From Deltaproteobacteria bacterium (GTDB lineage: Bacteria; Myxococcota_A; Polyangia; Polyangiales; Ga0077539): a DNA stretch of 61,629 nt. Shown piece by piece: positions 16,656-24,719 of this stretch; within the stretch, counting starts at the first letter, position 1; every line of letters starts with the position of its first letter. The notes under the pieces were generated by a model that worked only from the letters and a program-made list of their open reading frames with translations, made no database searches and was not told where the DNA came from. The stretch lies in contig JAUXYJ010000064.1 in the NCBI GenBank assembly GCA_030694465.1, forward strand, positions 1 through 61,629, in the 5' to 3' direction. The position numbers and the translations under genes were made by a program.

Positions 16656-17515
16656 TCCTCTCGAAATGGACTCTCATTGGGTGGCTCGCCGCGCTGTTGA
16701 TTTCGGGCGGCATCGGCTTGGCGCTCTGGCACTTCATCACCGACAAGAACGGCGCGCCGTATCGCGCGTTTGTGAACTACGCGGCGGACCTTGAGCGCTT
16801 GTTGCGATTGCAATACATCCCAAACACGGGCGTAAAAATCGCGACACAGCAGCTCATCGCGATCGCTGCTTCGTTGATCCTCGGGACGCTCTTCAAAGAG
16901 CCGCTGGTGTATCTCGTGGCGGTGGTCGGAGCGATCGCGCCGAAGGTTCACCTCGAGCGTGGGCTCAACAAGCGTCGGCTCGCGATTGACGCGGTGCTTG
17001 ACACGTTCTTGGTGGCGTTGGCCAACGCGCTCAAAGTGTCGCCCTCGCTCGGCGATGCGCTCCGCTCGACCGCGATGCTGATCCGCGGGCCCATTCGCGA
17101 AGACGTCGAGTATTCGCTCAAAGAGTACAACCTCGGGACGCCACTCGATCAGGCGCTGATGAACATGGGGCAGCGCATTGAATCGCGTACATTTTCGTCG
17201 GCGATGGCCACGCTCTTGATTGGCCGCACGACCGGCGGTGATCTCCCAAAGATCCTTGAGCGCTCGGCTGCCACGTTGCGCGAGATGGCGCGACTCGAGG
17301 GCGTTGTCCGCACCAAGACCGCAGAGGGAAAGAGCCAAGCCTACGTGCTGGGCGGGATGCCCTTCGTGATGATCCTTGCGCTTCAGGGGCTAGATCCCTT
17401 GTGGCTCAAGCCCTTGTGGACCAATTTTATTGGCTACCTTGTGTGTGGTGGCGCGGCGACCCTTTGGATCGCGGCGATCATCGCGGCGCGCAAGATTCTC
17501 AACGTGGACGTGTAA
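16652..17515 (+). CDS. tadB: Tad platform protein TadB (T2SSF domain)
   Basis: A 287-residue inner-membrane protein with a GTG start overlapping the cpaF stop. Hydrophobic helices lie near 9-27, 72-92, about 230-246 and 256-277. Between them is the cytoplasmic T2SSF helical bundle, with the typical A-I-D-A-V-L-D-T-F-L-V-A-L-A-N-A-L and T-T-G-G-D-L-P-K-I-L-E motifs. TadB and TadC together make the platform that couples the CpaF ATPase to pilin extraction. Order and coupling (cpaF-tadB-tadC) are as in classical tad operons. Confidence 0.88.
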   Translation: MILSKWTLIGWLAALLISGGIGLALWHFITDKNGAPYRAFVNYAADLERLLRLQYIPNTGVKIATQQLIAIAASLILGTLFKEPLVYLVAVVGAIAPKVHLERGLNKRRLAIDAVLDTFLVALANALKVSPSLGDALRSTAMLIRGPIREDVEYSLKEYNLGTPLDQALMNMGQRIESRTFSSAMATLLIGRTTGGDLPKILERSAATLREMARLEGVVRTKTAEGKSQAYVLGGMPFVMILALQGLDPLWLKPLWTNFIGYLVCGGAATLWIAAIIAARKILNVDV

Positions 17516-17529
17516 GAGGTTAGGGACAA

Positions 17530-18447
17530 ATGTCATCTTCGACGTTCATCCTTCAGATCGCCGGGACTGCCCTCGTGCTCGCGGGGATCGCGATCTTTTT
17601 GTACGCATTTTTGTCGCTCGAGAGCGCTCCGCGCACGGTGGTGGGTCTCAAGGGGCTCAAGCGCGCGATCGCGATCAAAGAGGGCGGATGGTTTGCGAGC
17701 GTCGAGCCCATGGTGCGCTTCTTGGCGGCCCGGGTTCAGGGGATTAAGTTCTTTGATCGCTACCGGCCTGACATTGATCAACAAGTGCTCAACGCCGGAG
17801 AGATCTTGGGCTTGTCCTCGGACGAGTACATCGCGCTCTCGTTGCTCGCGGGCGTGATGGCGACGGGCATGGGCATGGTGATGTTTTTGCTCGTCCCCGA
17901 GACGTTTAGCCCAGTGTTTGTGATCATGCTCGGCGCGCTCGGGTTGATGAGTGTGTATTTGCAAATCTCGGGCATGGTCGCGGACCGGTTGAAGCAGATT
18001 AACCGTGGGCTGCCGTACGCGATTGACCTCGCGTCGTTGGCGATGGGCGCGGGCTTGGATTTTCCGGGTGCGCTGCGGCAGGTGACCGAGAAGGCGCCCG
18101 ACAAGGGCGACGCGCTCGTAGAAGAGCTCTTGCGCATTCAGAACGAGCTCGATCTCGGTCGCACTCGCAAACAAGCGCTCGAGGGGTTTGCCGAGCGTGC
18201 GCCCACGGACGCGGTCAAAGACTTTGTTCAGTCCGTGATTCAGTCTGAAGAGAAGGGCAATCCGTTGGCGGATGTGCTGACGATTCAGGCCAACACGTTG
18301 CGCATGCGTCGGTCGGTCTCGGCCGAAGAAGGTGCGGCCAAAGCGGGCGTCATGATGATCGGCCCCTTGATGCTCATCTTCTTGTGCATTCTGATGATTT
18401 TGCTTGGGCCGTTCATCGTGAACATGGCCAGTGGAAAAGGGATTTGA
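17530..18447 (+). CDS. tadC: Tad platform protein TadC (T2SSF domain)
   Basis: A 305-residue inner-membrane protein. Helices lie at about 8-29, a pair at 100-145, and one at 275-300. The T2SSF bundle contains R-G-L-P-Y-A-I-D-L-A-S-L-A-M-G-A-G-L-D and S-E-E-K-G-N-P-L-A-D, matching the second platform protein of Tad systems. It starts 14 bases after tadB with an AGAGGTTAGGGAC upstream stretch. It forms a heteromeric platform with TadB and contacts the FHA-CpaF ATPase. Confidence 0.88.
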   Translation: MSSSTFILQIAGTALVLAGIAIFLYAFLSLESAPRTVVGLKGLKRAIAIKEGGWFASVEPMVRFLAARVQGIKFFDRYRPDIDQQVLNAGEILGLSSDEYIALSLLAGVMATGMGMVMFLLVPETFSPVFVIMLGALGLMSVYLQISGMVADRLKQINRGLPYAIDLASLAMGAGLDFPGALRQVTEKAPDKGDALVEELLRIQNELDLGRTRKQALEGFAERAPTDAVKDFVQSVIQSEEKGNPLADVLTIQANTLRMRRSVSAEEGAAKAGVMMIGPLMLIFLCILMILLGPFIVNMASGKGI

Positions 18448-18448
18448 C

Positions 18449-19330
18449 ATGAGCACGCCCTCCGTCGAAATCAGCACGCCAGAAGGCGCTCAGTGGTCCG
18501 TTGATCTCACCAGCGAGCGCATCTTGGTGGGCAGCTCTCCTGCGTGCCAGATCGTCCTGGATCGCCCTGAGTTTGCACGCGAGCACGTGTTGCTCTCGCC
18601 CAGGCCCGATGGCTGCTACGTGGCGCTCGCGCGTGGTGCGCCGACCCCTGTGATGTTCAACGGCGTTCCTATTGAGCGCTCGGTTGTGCCGTGGGGTGCA
18701 GAGCTCACGATTGGCGGGGTGCGTTTTGCGCTCAAGAACCAAGACGCGCCGAGCGGCGAGGGCACGGGCGAAAAGAAAGACGAGAAGCCCAGCCCAGTGT
18801 TGCTCTTGGCAGCGCTCGTGGGCGTCGCGGTGCTTGGCTACGTGATGCTTGGTGGGGATGGGGGCACTGGGGTCGCGAAGCCTCGCGGCGAGCCCCCTGC
18901 GATGTTTGATCCGCTTGAGCGCACGTGCCAAGCCGGCGACGCGGAGCGCGCGGGCGTGATGGCGGCAGAGTTCTCTCGGCGCGCGACCGCCAAGGCCGAA
19001 CGCATGCCGTTTAGAGCGCAAGACGGGATTGAAGCGGTGGGGCTCTTTGCCAACGCTGCGGCGTGCTTTCGGACCGCGACGCAGGCCGACCGCGCGACAC
19101 GTGCGATGGAGCAAGCTGGGCAGCTGAAAGACTCGTTGGAGCGTGAGCTTCGCAATCATCGGTTTCGGCTTGAGCGCGCGATCGAGCAAGAGCGCCCCAG
19201 CGATGGCGTCGTCGAAGTGCGGCTCATGATGAACCTCTTGCAGCATCGTCCCGGCGAGTATCTCTCGTCACTCAACAACCTTGAGCGACGTCTGGCCCTG
19301 CAGGTCGACCGCGCGCAAGCGCAGCGCTGA
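18449..19330 (+). CDS. FHA-domain membrane protein (degenerate FHA)
   Basis: A 293-residue protein. Residues about 5-100 form an FHA-like domain, but key positions differ from the canonical set: G-S-S replaces G-R, F-A-R-E-H replaces S-x-x-H, and only F-N-G is kept. Phosphothreonine binding is therefore doubtful. A single transmembrane helix follows at about 115-135 (LLLAALVGVAVLGYVMLGG), then an Ala/Arg/Glu-rich helical region of about 155 residues, probably periplasmic. The start is one base after the tadC stop. It may be a structural scaffold that binds the ATPase or platform; no homologue with known function was recognised. Confidence 0.7.
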   Translation: MSTPSVEISTPEGAQWSVDLTSERILVGSSPACQIVLDRPEFAREHVLLSPRPDGCYVALARGAPTPVMFNGVPIERSVVPWGAELTIGGVRFALKNQDAPSGEGTGEKKDEKPSPVLLLAALVGVAVLGYVMLGGDGGTGVAKPRGEPPAMFDPLERTCQAGDAERAGVMAAEFSRRATAKAERMPFRAQDGIEAVGLFANAAACFRTATQADRATRAMEQAGQLKDSLERELRNHRFRLERAIEQERPSDGVVEVRLMMNLLQHRPGEYLSSLNNLERRLALQVDRAQAQR

Positions 19331-19365
19331 GTGTTGAACGAGTCTGTGAACAAAGCGAGCGGCCG

Positions 19366-20103
19366 ATGAGAGCAGCACGATGGTCTTCGGGGGGCTGTGC
19401 GCTGTGCGCGGTGGCGTTGCTTCATTGTGCAACTACGCAACCCCAACGGCCCTTGGAGAACCCAAACCGACAAGAGCAGACCGAGGCGCTCGAGCGGGTC
19501 ACTTGGCGCAATCTTGTCGAGCAAGGGCAGAGCGCGGGCGCTGCGGGTGACTACACACGCTCAGAGCAGTATCTCTACGCGGCGATCCAGCGCGGGGGCT
19601 CTGCCGCAGAGATCCTCCCGTCGTTGCTACACGTGTGCGTGAGCGCGCGGCGCTACCGGGCGGCGATTGAGTACACGCGGGGTTACCTAGACGAGCACCC
19701 AGAGGCGTGGTCTCTGCGCTTTCTTGTGGCGACGATTCACGTGGGCCTGAGTGAGCCGCTCTCTGCGAGTCGTCACCTTGAGCTCGTGCTCGCTCAGAAC
19801 CCCAATCACGCCGAAGCGCACTTCTTGTTGGCAAGCTTGATGCGTGACGATATCCGCGACATGGGACGCGCGGACGAGCACTTTCGACGCTACCTGGCGC
19901 TTGAGCCCACGGGCAACCACGCCGAAGAAGCGCGCTCGGGCTTGCTCACGCGGGTCGAAGACGCCGCCGCGCGCAATCGCGACGGGCAGGCCACTGGGGG
20001 CGTGGTGGTGGATGTGCCACCCCCCATGGCTCCTACGCCAGCTCCAGAGCCCCCGCCCGCTCCTGCTCCTGCTCCGCGACCCGTGCGGCCGCCGCGTCGC
20101 TGA
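19366..20103 (+). CDS. TadD-like TPR lipoprotein
   Basis: A 245-residue protein with a signal sequence ending in A-V-A-L-L-H-C, a plausible if imperfect lipobox (His at -1). Tandem TPR-type helix pairs run from about 45 to 190, for example G-D-Y-T-R-S-E-Q-Y-L-Y-A-A-I, H-L-E-L-V-L-A-Q-N-P-N-H-A-E-A-H-F and F-R-R-Y-L-A-L-E-P. The last 40 residues are Pro/Ala-rich. Position and architecture match TadD or pilotin-like lipoproteins of Tad loci, which help the secretin reach the outer membrane. It is the last gene of this block before a 322-base gap. Confidence 0.72.
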   Translation: MRAARWSSGGCALCAVALLHCATTQPQRPLENPNRQEQTEALERVTWRNLVEQGQSAGAAGDYTRSEQYLYAAIQRGGSAAEILPSLLHVCVSARRYRAAIEYTRGYLDEHPEAWSLRFLVATIHVGLSEPLSASRHLELVLAQNPNHAEAHFLLASLMRDDIRDMGRADEHFRRYLALEPTGNHAEEARSGLLTRVEDAAARNRDGQATGGVVVDVPPPMAPTPAPEPPPAPAPAPRPVRPPRR

Positions 20104-20425
20104 GCGTCTGGCGAGCGGTTGTCACGACGGGAGAGTGATTCTGCGCGAATCCGTGACTTGGGATCATCCAAACGCGGGTCGTGCTGGCAAAGCGGTGATC
20201 TGGGATCCTCGCAGGGGTGCGCGTGTGTGACATCAGTGTGCAGAGACACACAGCAAACGTCGCGTTGTGGGGCGGGACATGCCTGCGATGTCGTCGCGCG
20301 GCATTGGGCGGTGTACAGTGACTAGAGCGTCGAGCCATCATGCGTGTGTGCATGGGGTGTCACCACGAGAGATTGCGTGACAAATCGCTGGCGCGGACCC
20401 TTCACGAGTGCAGGTGTGAATCGCG
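20104..20425 (+). promoter_or_regulatory. Gap before the second CpaF gene; likely promoter region
   Basis: The 322 bases hold no protein-like frame. Two similar segments, TGGGATCATCC near 20159 and TGGGATCCTCG near 20201, are short imperfect repeats. No factor-independent terminator with a T-run was found. Its size compared with the tight spacing before and after suggests a new promoter for the cpaF2 block. Confidence 0.3.
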
Positions 20426-21559
20426 ATGCCGATCCCAAAAGAAGTATACGAAGAGACGCTGTTGGGATTCTTCGCGCCGATTCGGCCCTTCTTGGACGAC
20501 CCCAAGGTGTCCGAGGTGATGATCAACGGGCCCAATCAGATTTTTGTCGAGCGACGCGGAAAGCTTGAGCTCACCGACGCGAAGTTCTCGAATGTGGAGT
20601 CGTTGATGTCCGCGCTGCGAAATCTCGCGCAGTTTGTGGGCTCCATGATTGACGAAGAGCACCCGATTTTGGAGGGGCGCTTGCCTGACGGTTCGCGTGT
20701 CGAGGCCGTGTGTCCTCCGGCTGCGCAAGACGGGCCGATGGTGTCTATCCGGCGGTTCTTTCGAGAGACTCTGACGGTCAACCGGCTAGTCGAGTTTGGC
20801 TCGATGACGCCTGCGGCGGCGCAGCTGCTTGAGGCCCTCGTGATCGTCAAGCAAAACGCGATCGTCGCGGGCGGTACGGGCTCGGGAAAGACCTCGATGC
20901 TCAACGCGCTGTCGAGCTTTATCCCGGACGGCGAGCGCATTGTCATCATTGAGGACACGCGCGAAGTGCAGCTGCAGAAAGAGCACGTAGTGCAGCTCGA
21001 GGCACGACACGGGGACCAAAAGGGCCGCGGCAAAGTGACCATCCGTGACTTGTTTCGCGCGACGCTGCGTATGCGACCCGATCGCATTGTAGTGGGCGAA
21101 ATCCGCGGCGGTGAGGCACTTGAGCTCGTGCAAGCGATGACATCGGGACACGGCGGGTGCATGGGGACTGCGCACGCGACTTATCCTACGGACACGATGA
21201 CGCGGCTTGAGACCATGGCGATGATGAGCGACGTCGAGATGCCGTTGTCCGCGCTACGGCTGCAGCTCGCGAGCGCGATTAATCTCATCGTGCAGTGCGC
21301 GCGTTTGCAAGATGGCTCGCGAAAACTCACGCACATTACCGAGTGTCGCGGGTATGATCCCCACACGCAGACTTACAATCTCGTGAATCTTTTTGAGCGG
21401 CGCTATCACGGTCGGCTCGAAGATGGGACGTTGGAGACGACGTTCGAGGCGACCGGTGAGCTGCCGATGTGCATGGAGCTGGTACACTCGTACAATATTC
21501 CGCTTCCAGAGGAGATGTACGAGGCCGCACGACGGAGAGCGATGGAGCACGAAGCATGA
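20426..21559 (+). CDS. Second CpaF/TadA-type ATPase, without FHA domain
   Basis: A 377-residue secretion ATPase of the CpaF family. It has the N-terminal domain (P-K-V-S-E-V-M-I-N-G-P), Walker A G-G-T-G-S-G-K-T at 149-156, I-I-E-D-T-R-E-V, Walker B region R-I-V-V-G-E-I-R-G-G-E-A, and the His-box G-H-G-G-C-M-G-T-A-H-A-T-Y. It lacks the FHA domain and linker of the first CpaF and differs in the last third (C-R-G-Y-D-P), so it is a diverged paralogue, not a recent copy. It could power retraction or a distinct sub-step, or belong to a partly separate machine. The stop overlaps the next FHA gene (ATGA). Confidence 0.85.
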   Translation: MPIPKEVYEETLLGFFAPIRPFLDDPKVSEVMINGPNQIFVERRGKLELTDAKFSNVESLMSALRNLAQFVGSMIDEEHPILEGRLPDGSRVEAVCPPAAQDGPMVSIRRFFRETLTVNRLVEFGSMTPAAAQLLEALVIVKQNAIVAGGTGSGKTSMLNALSSFIPDGERIVIIEDTREVQLQKEHVVQLEARHGDQKGRGKVTIRDLFRATLRMRPDRIVVGEIRGGEALELVQAMTSGHGGCMGTAHATYPTDTMTRLETMAMMSDVEMPLSALRLQLASAINLIVQCARLQDGSRKLTHITECRGYDPHTQTYNLVNLFERRYHGRLEDGTLETTFEATGELPMCMELVHSYNIPLPEEMYEAARRRAMEHEA

Positions 21560-23055
21560 GTGCAAATGGGCAGGGCGGAGCGGGCATTGAGTTGGTGCTC
21601 ACCGCGGGTCGGTCAAACACCGAGCGCGTGCAGTTTACAGCGGCTGTCGCTGCGACGCGCGCGATGGTCGGTGCGGCCGCGACGGCGGATTGGTCGATCG
21701 CGGCCCCTGGTCTCGACCCTCAGCACGCAGAGATCGCCTGGGATGGCACAGCGATGTGGGTGCGTGACAACGGCAGCCGCTCAGGCAGCTGGGTCGGTGG
21801 CGAGCGGTTGACACAAGAATGGCGTGTTCTTGCCGTTGGAGAAGTGTTGCGGCTTGGGCAAGCGCAGTTGACCACGCAGGGGGTTGGTGCGGGCTCGGGC
21901 GAGCGCGAAGAGTTCGAGGACGAAGCGACGCAGATCTCTGGTGGTGGTGCGCCTCGGGCGCCCTCGTCGGATCGAGACGACGGCGAGAGCACGATGATTG
22001 TCAACACGGCGGATGTCCCTGTGAGGCCCGCAACGTTGGCTCCACGGGTAAAAGCGGCGACGTCGCCGCCCAAGATCAATGCTGCCAACATGCCGCCCTC
22101 GGCGCCTAACTCGAATGTCGCGACCCTCGTGCAGGACGACGGCGGCATGTTGGCGGCGTACGCGCAGCAGATGGCCGCGCAGCACAACTCGGCGAGTGTG
22201 CCAGGCTATGGGCAGCCTCAAGGCGCTCCAGTGAACCCGTTTGGCATGGCGCCGTCCTCGGCGTCGACCGCGATGTATCCGTCGCCGGCGTATCCGTCCC
22301 ACGGGGGAGACTTTGGTCCAGCCGCAGGCGAGATGTCTCTGTTTGGCTCGATTCCGCCTCCCGAAGCGGGCCTGGGCCGGGTAGGACAGAAGGACAAGAA
22401 GCTCTCTGAGATCTTGCCCCCACGGACCGCGATTTTGCTCGGTGTCGCGATCATTGCGTCGCTGGGGGTTGGCTTGATGCCTGCGCCCGAGCCGCCCGCG
22501 CCGGTCGCGCGACCTGTGCCTCCCGAGCTGCTCGCTCCTCAGCCAGCGTGGCGACCCGCGATTCCCGGAGAGTCGGTGCGCAATGGTCAGCCCGTGTTGT
22601 TGCGCGTGAGCGCGGCGCCCGTGGTGCCTCCGGCGCCTGAGCGCCCAGCGCGTCGCCCACCCCCACCGCCACCCCAGACCGCAGAGCAGACTCGCCAGGC
22701 AGCGGATTTGCTCCTGCAAAATCGCCCGCGCGAGGCGATGGTGATCTATCAAGCGCTGTTGGCAGCGCACCCTGCTGAGCCGGTCTATCGCGACATGCTC
22801 ATGTTGTTGCAACGGAGGCTAGAGGCCACCGCGTGCCCTCCAGGGAGCCCTTCGGGTTGTACAGGGCCAGCCCCGCTGGTGTTGCCGCCGTTGCCTGTTG
22901 AAGCGGCGCCTGTGCCTGTGCCAGTGCCTGTGCAGGTTGGGCAGACCGTTCCGGTGGCTGATCCGTCTCAAGCTGTTATTGCGCCTGCGGTCGCTCCTGG
23001 AGTGCCTGTCGCAGCGCCACCCACTGCGGTCGTGCCGCAAGGAGTCACCCCGTGA
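21556..23055 (+). CDS. FHA-like membrane protein with long Pro-rich regions
   Basis: A 499-residue protein. Residues about 10-115 resemble an FHA fold (A-A-P-G-L-D-P-Q-H-A-E-I-A-W, then R-D-N-G-S-R-S-G-S-W-V-G-G), but the G-R and S-x-x-H residues are replaced, so ligand binding is uncertain. A long Ser/Pro/Ala linker follows, then one transmembrane segment near 295-312 (AILLGVAIIASLGVGLMPA). The outer part is rich in Pro and Val, with a short TPR-like stretch (R-E-A-M-V-I-Y-Q-A-L-L-A). Translation is coupled at both ends (ATGA and GTGA overlaps). The layout mirrors the 18449 gene: cytoplasmic FHA, one helix, exported tail. Confidence 0.65.
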   Translation: MSANGQGGAGIELVLTAGRSNTERVQFTAAVAATRAMVGAAATADWSIAAPGLDPQHAEIAWDGTAMWVRDNGSRSGSWVGGERLTQEWRVLAVGEVLRLGQAQLTTQGVGAGSGEREEFEDEATQISGGGAPRAPSSDRDDGESTMIVNTADVPVRPATLAPRVKAATSPPKINAANMPPSAPNSNVATLVQDDGGMLAAYAQQMAAQHNSASVPGYGQPQGAPVNPFGMAPSSASTAMYPSPAYPSHGGDFGPAAGEMSLFGSIPPPEAGLGRVGQKDKKLSEILPPRTAILLGVAIIASLGVGLMPAPEPPAPVARPVPPELLAPQPAWRPAIPGESVRNGQPVLLRVSAAPVVPPAPERPARRPPPPPPQTAEQTRQAADLLLQNRPREAMVIYQALLAAHPAEPVYRDMLMLLQRRLEATACPPGSPSGCTGPAPLVLPPLPVEAAPVPVPVPVQVGQTVPVADPSQAVIAPAVAPGVPVAAPPTAVVPQGVTP

Positions 23056-23765
23056 AGATTCAATACACTCTGGCGCTCGCGATGATCTTGGCTGCGGGCT
23101 GCAAAGAGGGACCCGATACCAAGCGCTACCGTGTGACCTTCGAGGTTCGAGCGGACCGGATGCCTCTCGCGGGGGTGCGCTTGAGTGTGGGCGGCAGACC
23201 CGTGGCGCAGACCGACGCGCAGGGTGAAGCACAGCTCGCGCTGCCCGGGACGGATGGCACACAGCACATGGTCACGGTGACCTGCCCGAGCGGGACGCGG
23301 AGCCCGGTGAACCCGGTGCAAGTGACGCTGCGGACCCTTGTGTTGGCAGACCAAGCTGCGGCGCGTCGGGGGATTGTGCAGACCGTGGATTGCCCACCCA
23401 TCGAGCGTACGCTGGGTGTGGTCGTGCGCACAGAAGGCCAGTCGAACATTCCGATTTTTTGGCAGGGTCGCGAGATCGCGCGGACGGATTTGGGCGGCGT
23501 CGCACACCTGAGCTTCCGGGTCTTGCCGCAGACGCAATTGCAGCTTGAGCTGCACACGTCAGAGAACCCGTTGCTGCGTCCTGAGAACCCTCGGCAGAAT
23601 TTTCTCATCGCAGAGACCGATGACATCCAGACCTGGGATCAGACGTTTGCGGTTGAGCGAGCGCGGCCCGCGCGACGCGCCTCGGTCCGTCGATCGGCTC
23701 CGACCAGGGGACCGACGCCCATTCGCATCCAGAGTGGCAGCTCGTTTCGGAGCTTTCGTCACTGA
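23052..23765 (+). CDS. Lipoprotein of the Tad cluster with Ig-like/PEGA-like repeats
   Basis: A 237-residue protein starting with GTG inside the previous stop. The signal sequence ends in L-A-A-G-C, a good lipobox. Two similar beta-rich units follow (V-T-F-E-V-R-A-D-R-M-P-L-A-G-V-R-L and G-V-V-V-R-T-E-G-Q-S-N-I-P-I-F-W). Each ends with a turn carrying T-D or R-T-D and G-x-A, as in carboxypeptidase-regulatory or PEGA-type sandwich domains. The C-terminus is Arg/Ser-rich. Probably a periplasmic structural partner of the pilus or envelope; no specific role can be named. Confidence 0.6.
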   Translation: MKIQYTLALAMILAAGCKEGPDTKRYRVTFEVRADRMPLAGVRLSVGGRPVAQTDAQGEAQLALPGTDGTQHMVTVTCPSGTRSPVNPVQVTLRTLVLADQAAARRGIVQTVDCPPIERTLGVVVRTEGQSNIPIFWQGREIARTDLGGVAHLSFRVLPQTQLQLELHTSENPLLRPENPRQNFLIAETDDIQTWDQTFAVERARPARRASVRRSAPTRGPTPIRIQSGSSFRSFRH

Positions 23766-24698
23766 GTGTTGACCTTGTCTGTGTGGCGCGCGTTGAGGCT
23801 CTGGGGGGTGTGCGCGCTGGGGAGCGCAGGGGCGGGAGCGTGCAAGCCCAAGGTGACCTCTGCCGAGGCTCACACCGCGAGTGCGTGGGAGACCGAGGAC
23901 GGCGACGCGTGGGCTGCCATCGCGGTGGATGCTGGGAGCGATGTCGGGGGAGACATTGGCTATCAGGGGCCGCCCGTGCTGACTCGCAGCGGTAGGCCCA
24001 TTGGGTTCTTGCGGTTTGTGCACATGGCGCCTGGGGCAGGGCGGGTGAGGTTTGTCGCAGAGAGCCCACCGCAGTACGAGCCACACCATATGGAGGTCGT
24101 GGTCTCGTATGGAGAATCGAGTGGGTATGTTCCGGCGATTAATGTTCCGCATCGGGTGCGGGTGTATCGCGAGGGGGACGACGCAGGCGTGGGGCCTGAG
24201 CTTGCCGAGTCGATGATCAGCGATGTGTACAACAACGCGGGGTGCACGGTGGCGTTTGGGGGGCGGGTCGCGTGGCGGCCACGGGCGCGACGGCAGGACC
24301 CAGAGGTGCTGCGGCTGGTGCGCGTGATTGACATCCCACGAAGGCAAGCGGGCCAGGGAATGCTTCGGTTTATGACTGGGTATTCTCGTGTCGGGCCTGT
24401 GGACATTGTCGAGCGCGGCGAGGCGATGTACAGCGCGCTCCCGTACCTGCAGATGACCGGGATGCGACGCCTAGAAGGGGGCGCGCACGAGATCACTTTG
24501 GTGGGCGAAAACGGTGCTCCGGTTGCGCCTGCCATTCGGTTCAATCTCCCCGCAGGGGAGGTGCACACGTTGTGGATTCACGGCGACCGCGGAGCAGGGG
24601 CGGCGCCCACTGAATCTCCGCGGTATTTGCTAACAAACGACATCCCCCCCGAGCGCATCGGTCCGGATTTTACGGGTGAAATGCCTGTGTATCGCTGA
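23766..24698 (+). CDS. DUF4397-like lipoprotein
   Basis: A 310-residue protein with a GTG start directly after the preceding stop. The signal sequence ends A-G-A-G-A-C. After a short Asp/Gly linker, R-F-V-H-M-A-P-G-A-G-R-V-R-F-V, then V-S-Y-G-E-S-S-G-Y-V-P and H-R-V-R-V-Y, match the DUF4397 pattern (F-V-H-x-A-P ... Y-G-x-x-S-G-Y). A second, weaker copy begins near M-L-R-F-M-T-G-Y. DUF4397 domains are surface beta-sandwiches of unknown binding activity. It closes a translationally coupled series from cpaF2, which hints at a surface role in the same system. Confidence 0.6.
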   Translation: MLTLSVWRALRLWGVCALGSAGAGACKPKVTSAEAHTASAWETEDGDAWAAIAVDAGSDVGGDIGYQGPPVLTRSGRPIGFLRFVHMAPGAGRVRFVAESPPQYEPHHMEVVVSYGESSGYVPAINVPHRVRVYREGDDAGVGPELAESMISDVYNNAGCTVAFGGRVAWRPRARRQDPEVLRLVRVIDIPRRQAGQGMLRFMTGYSRVGPVDIVERGEAMYSALPYLQMTGMRRLEGGAHEITLVGENGAPVAPAIRFNLPAGEVHTLWIHGDRGAGAAPTESPRYLLTNDIPPERIGPDFTGEMPVYR

Positions 24699-24719
24699 GG
24701 TGGTGGTAGGCTCGGCGCT

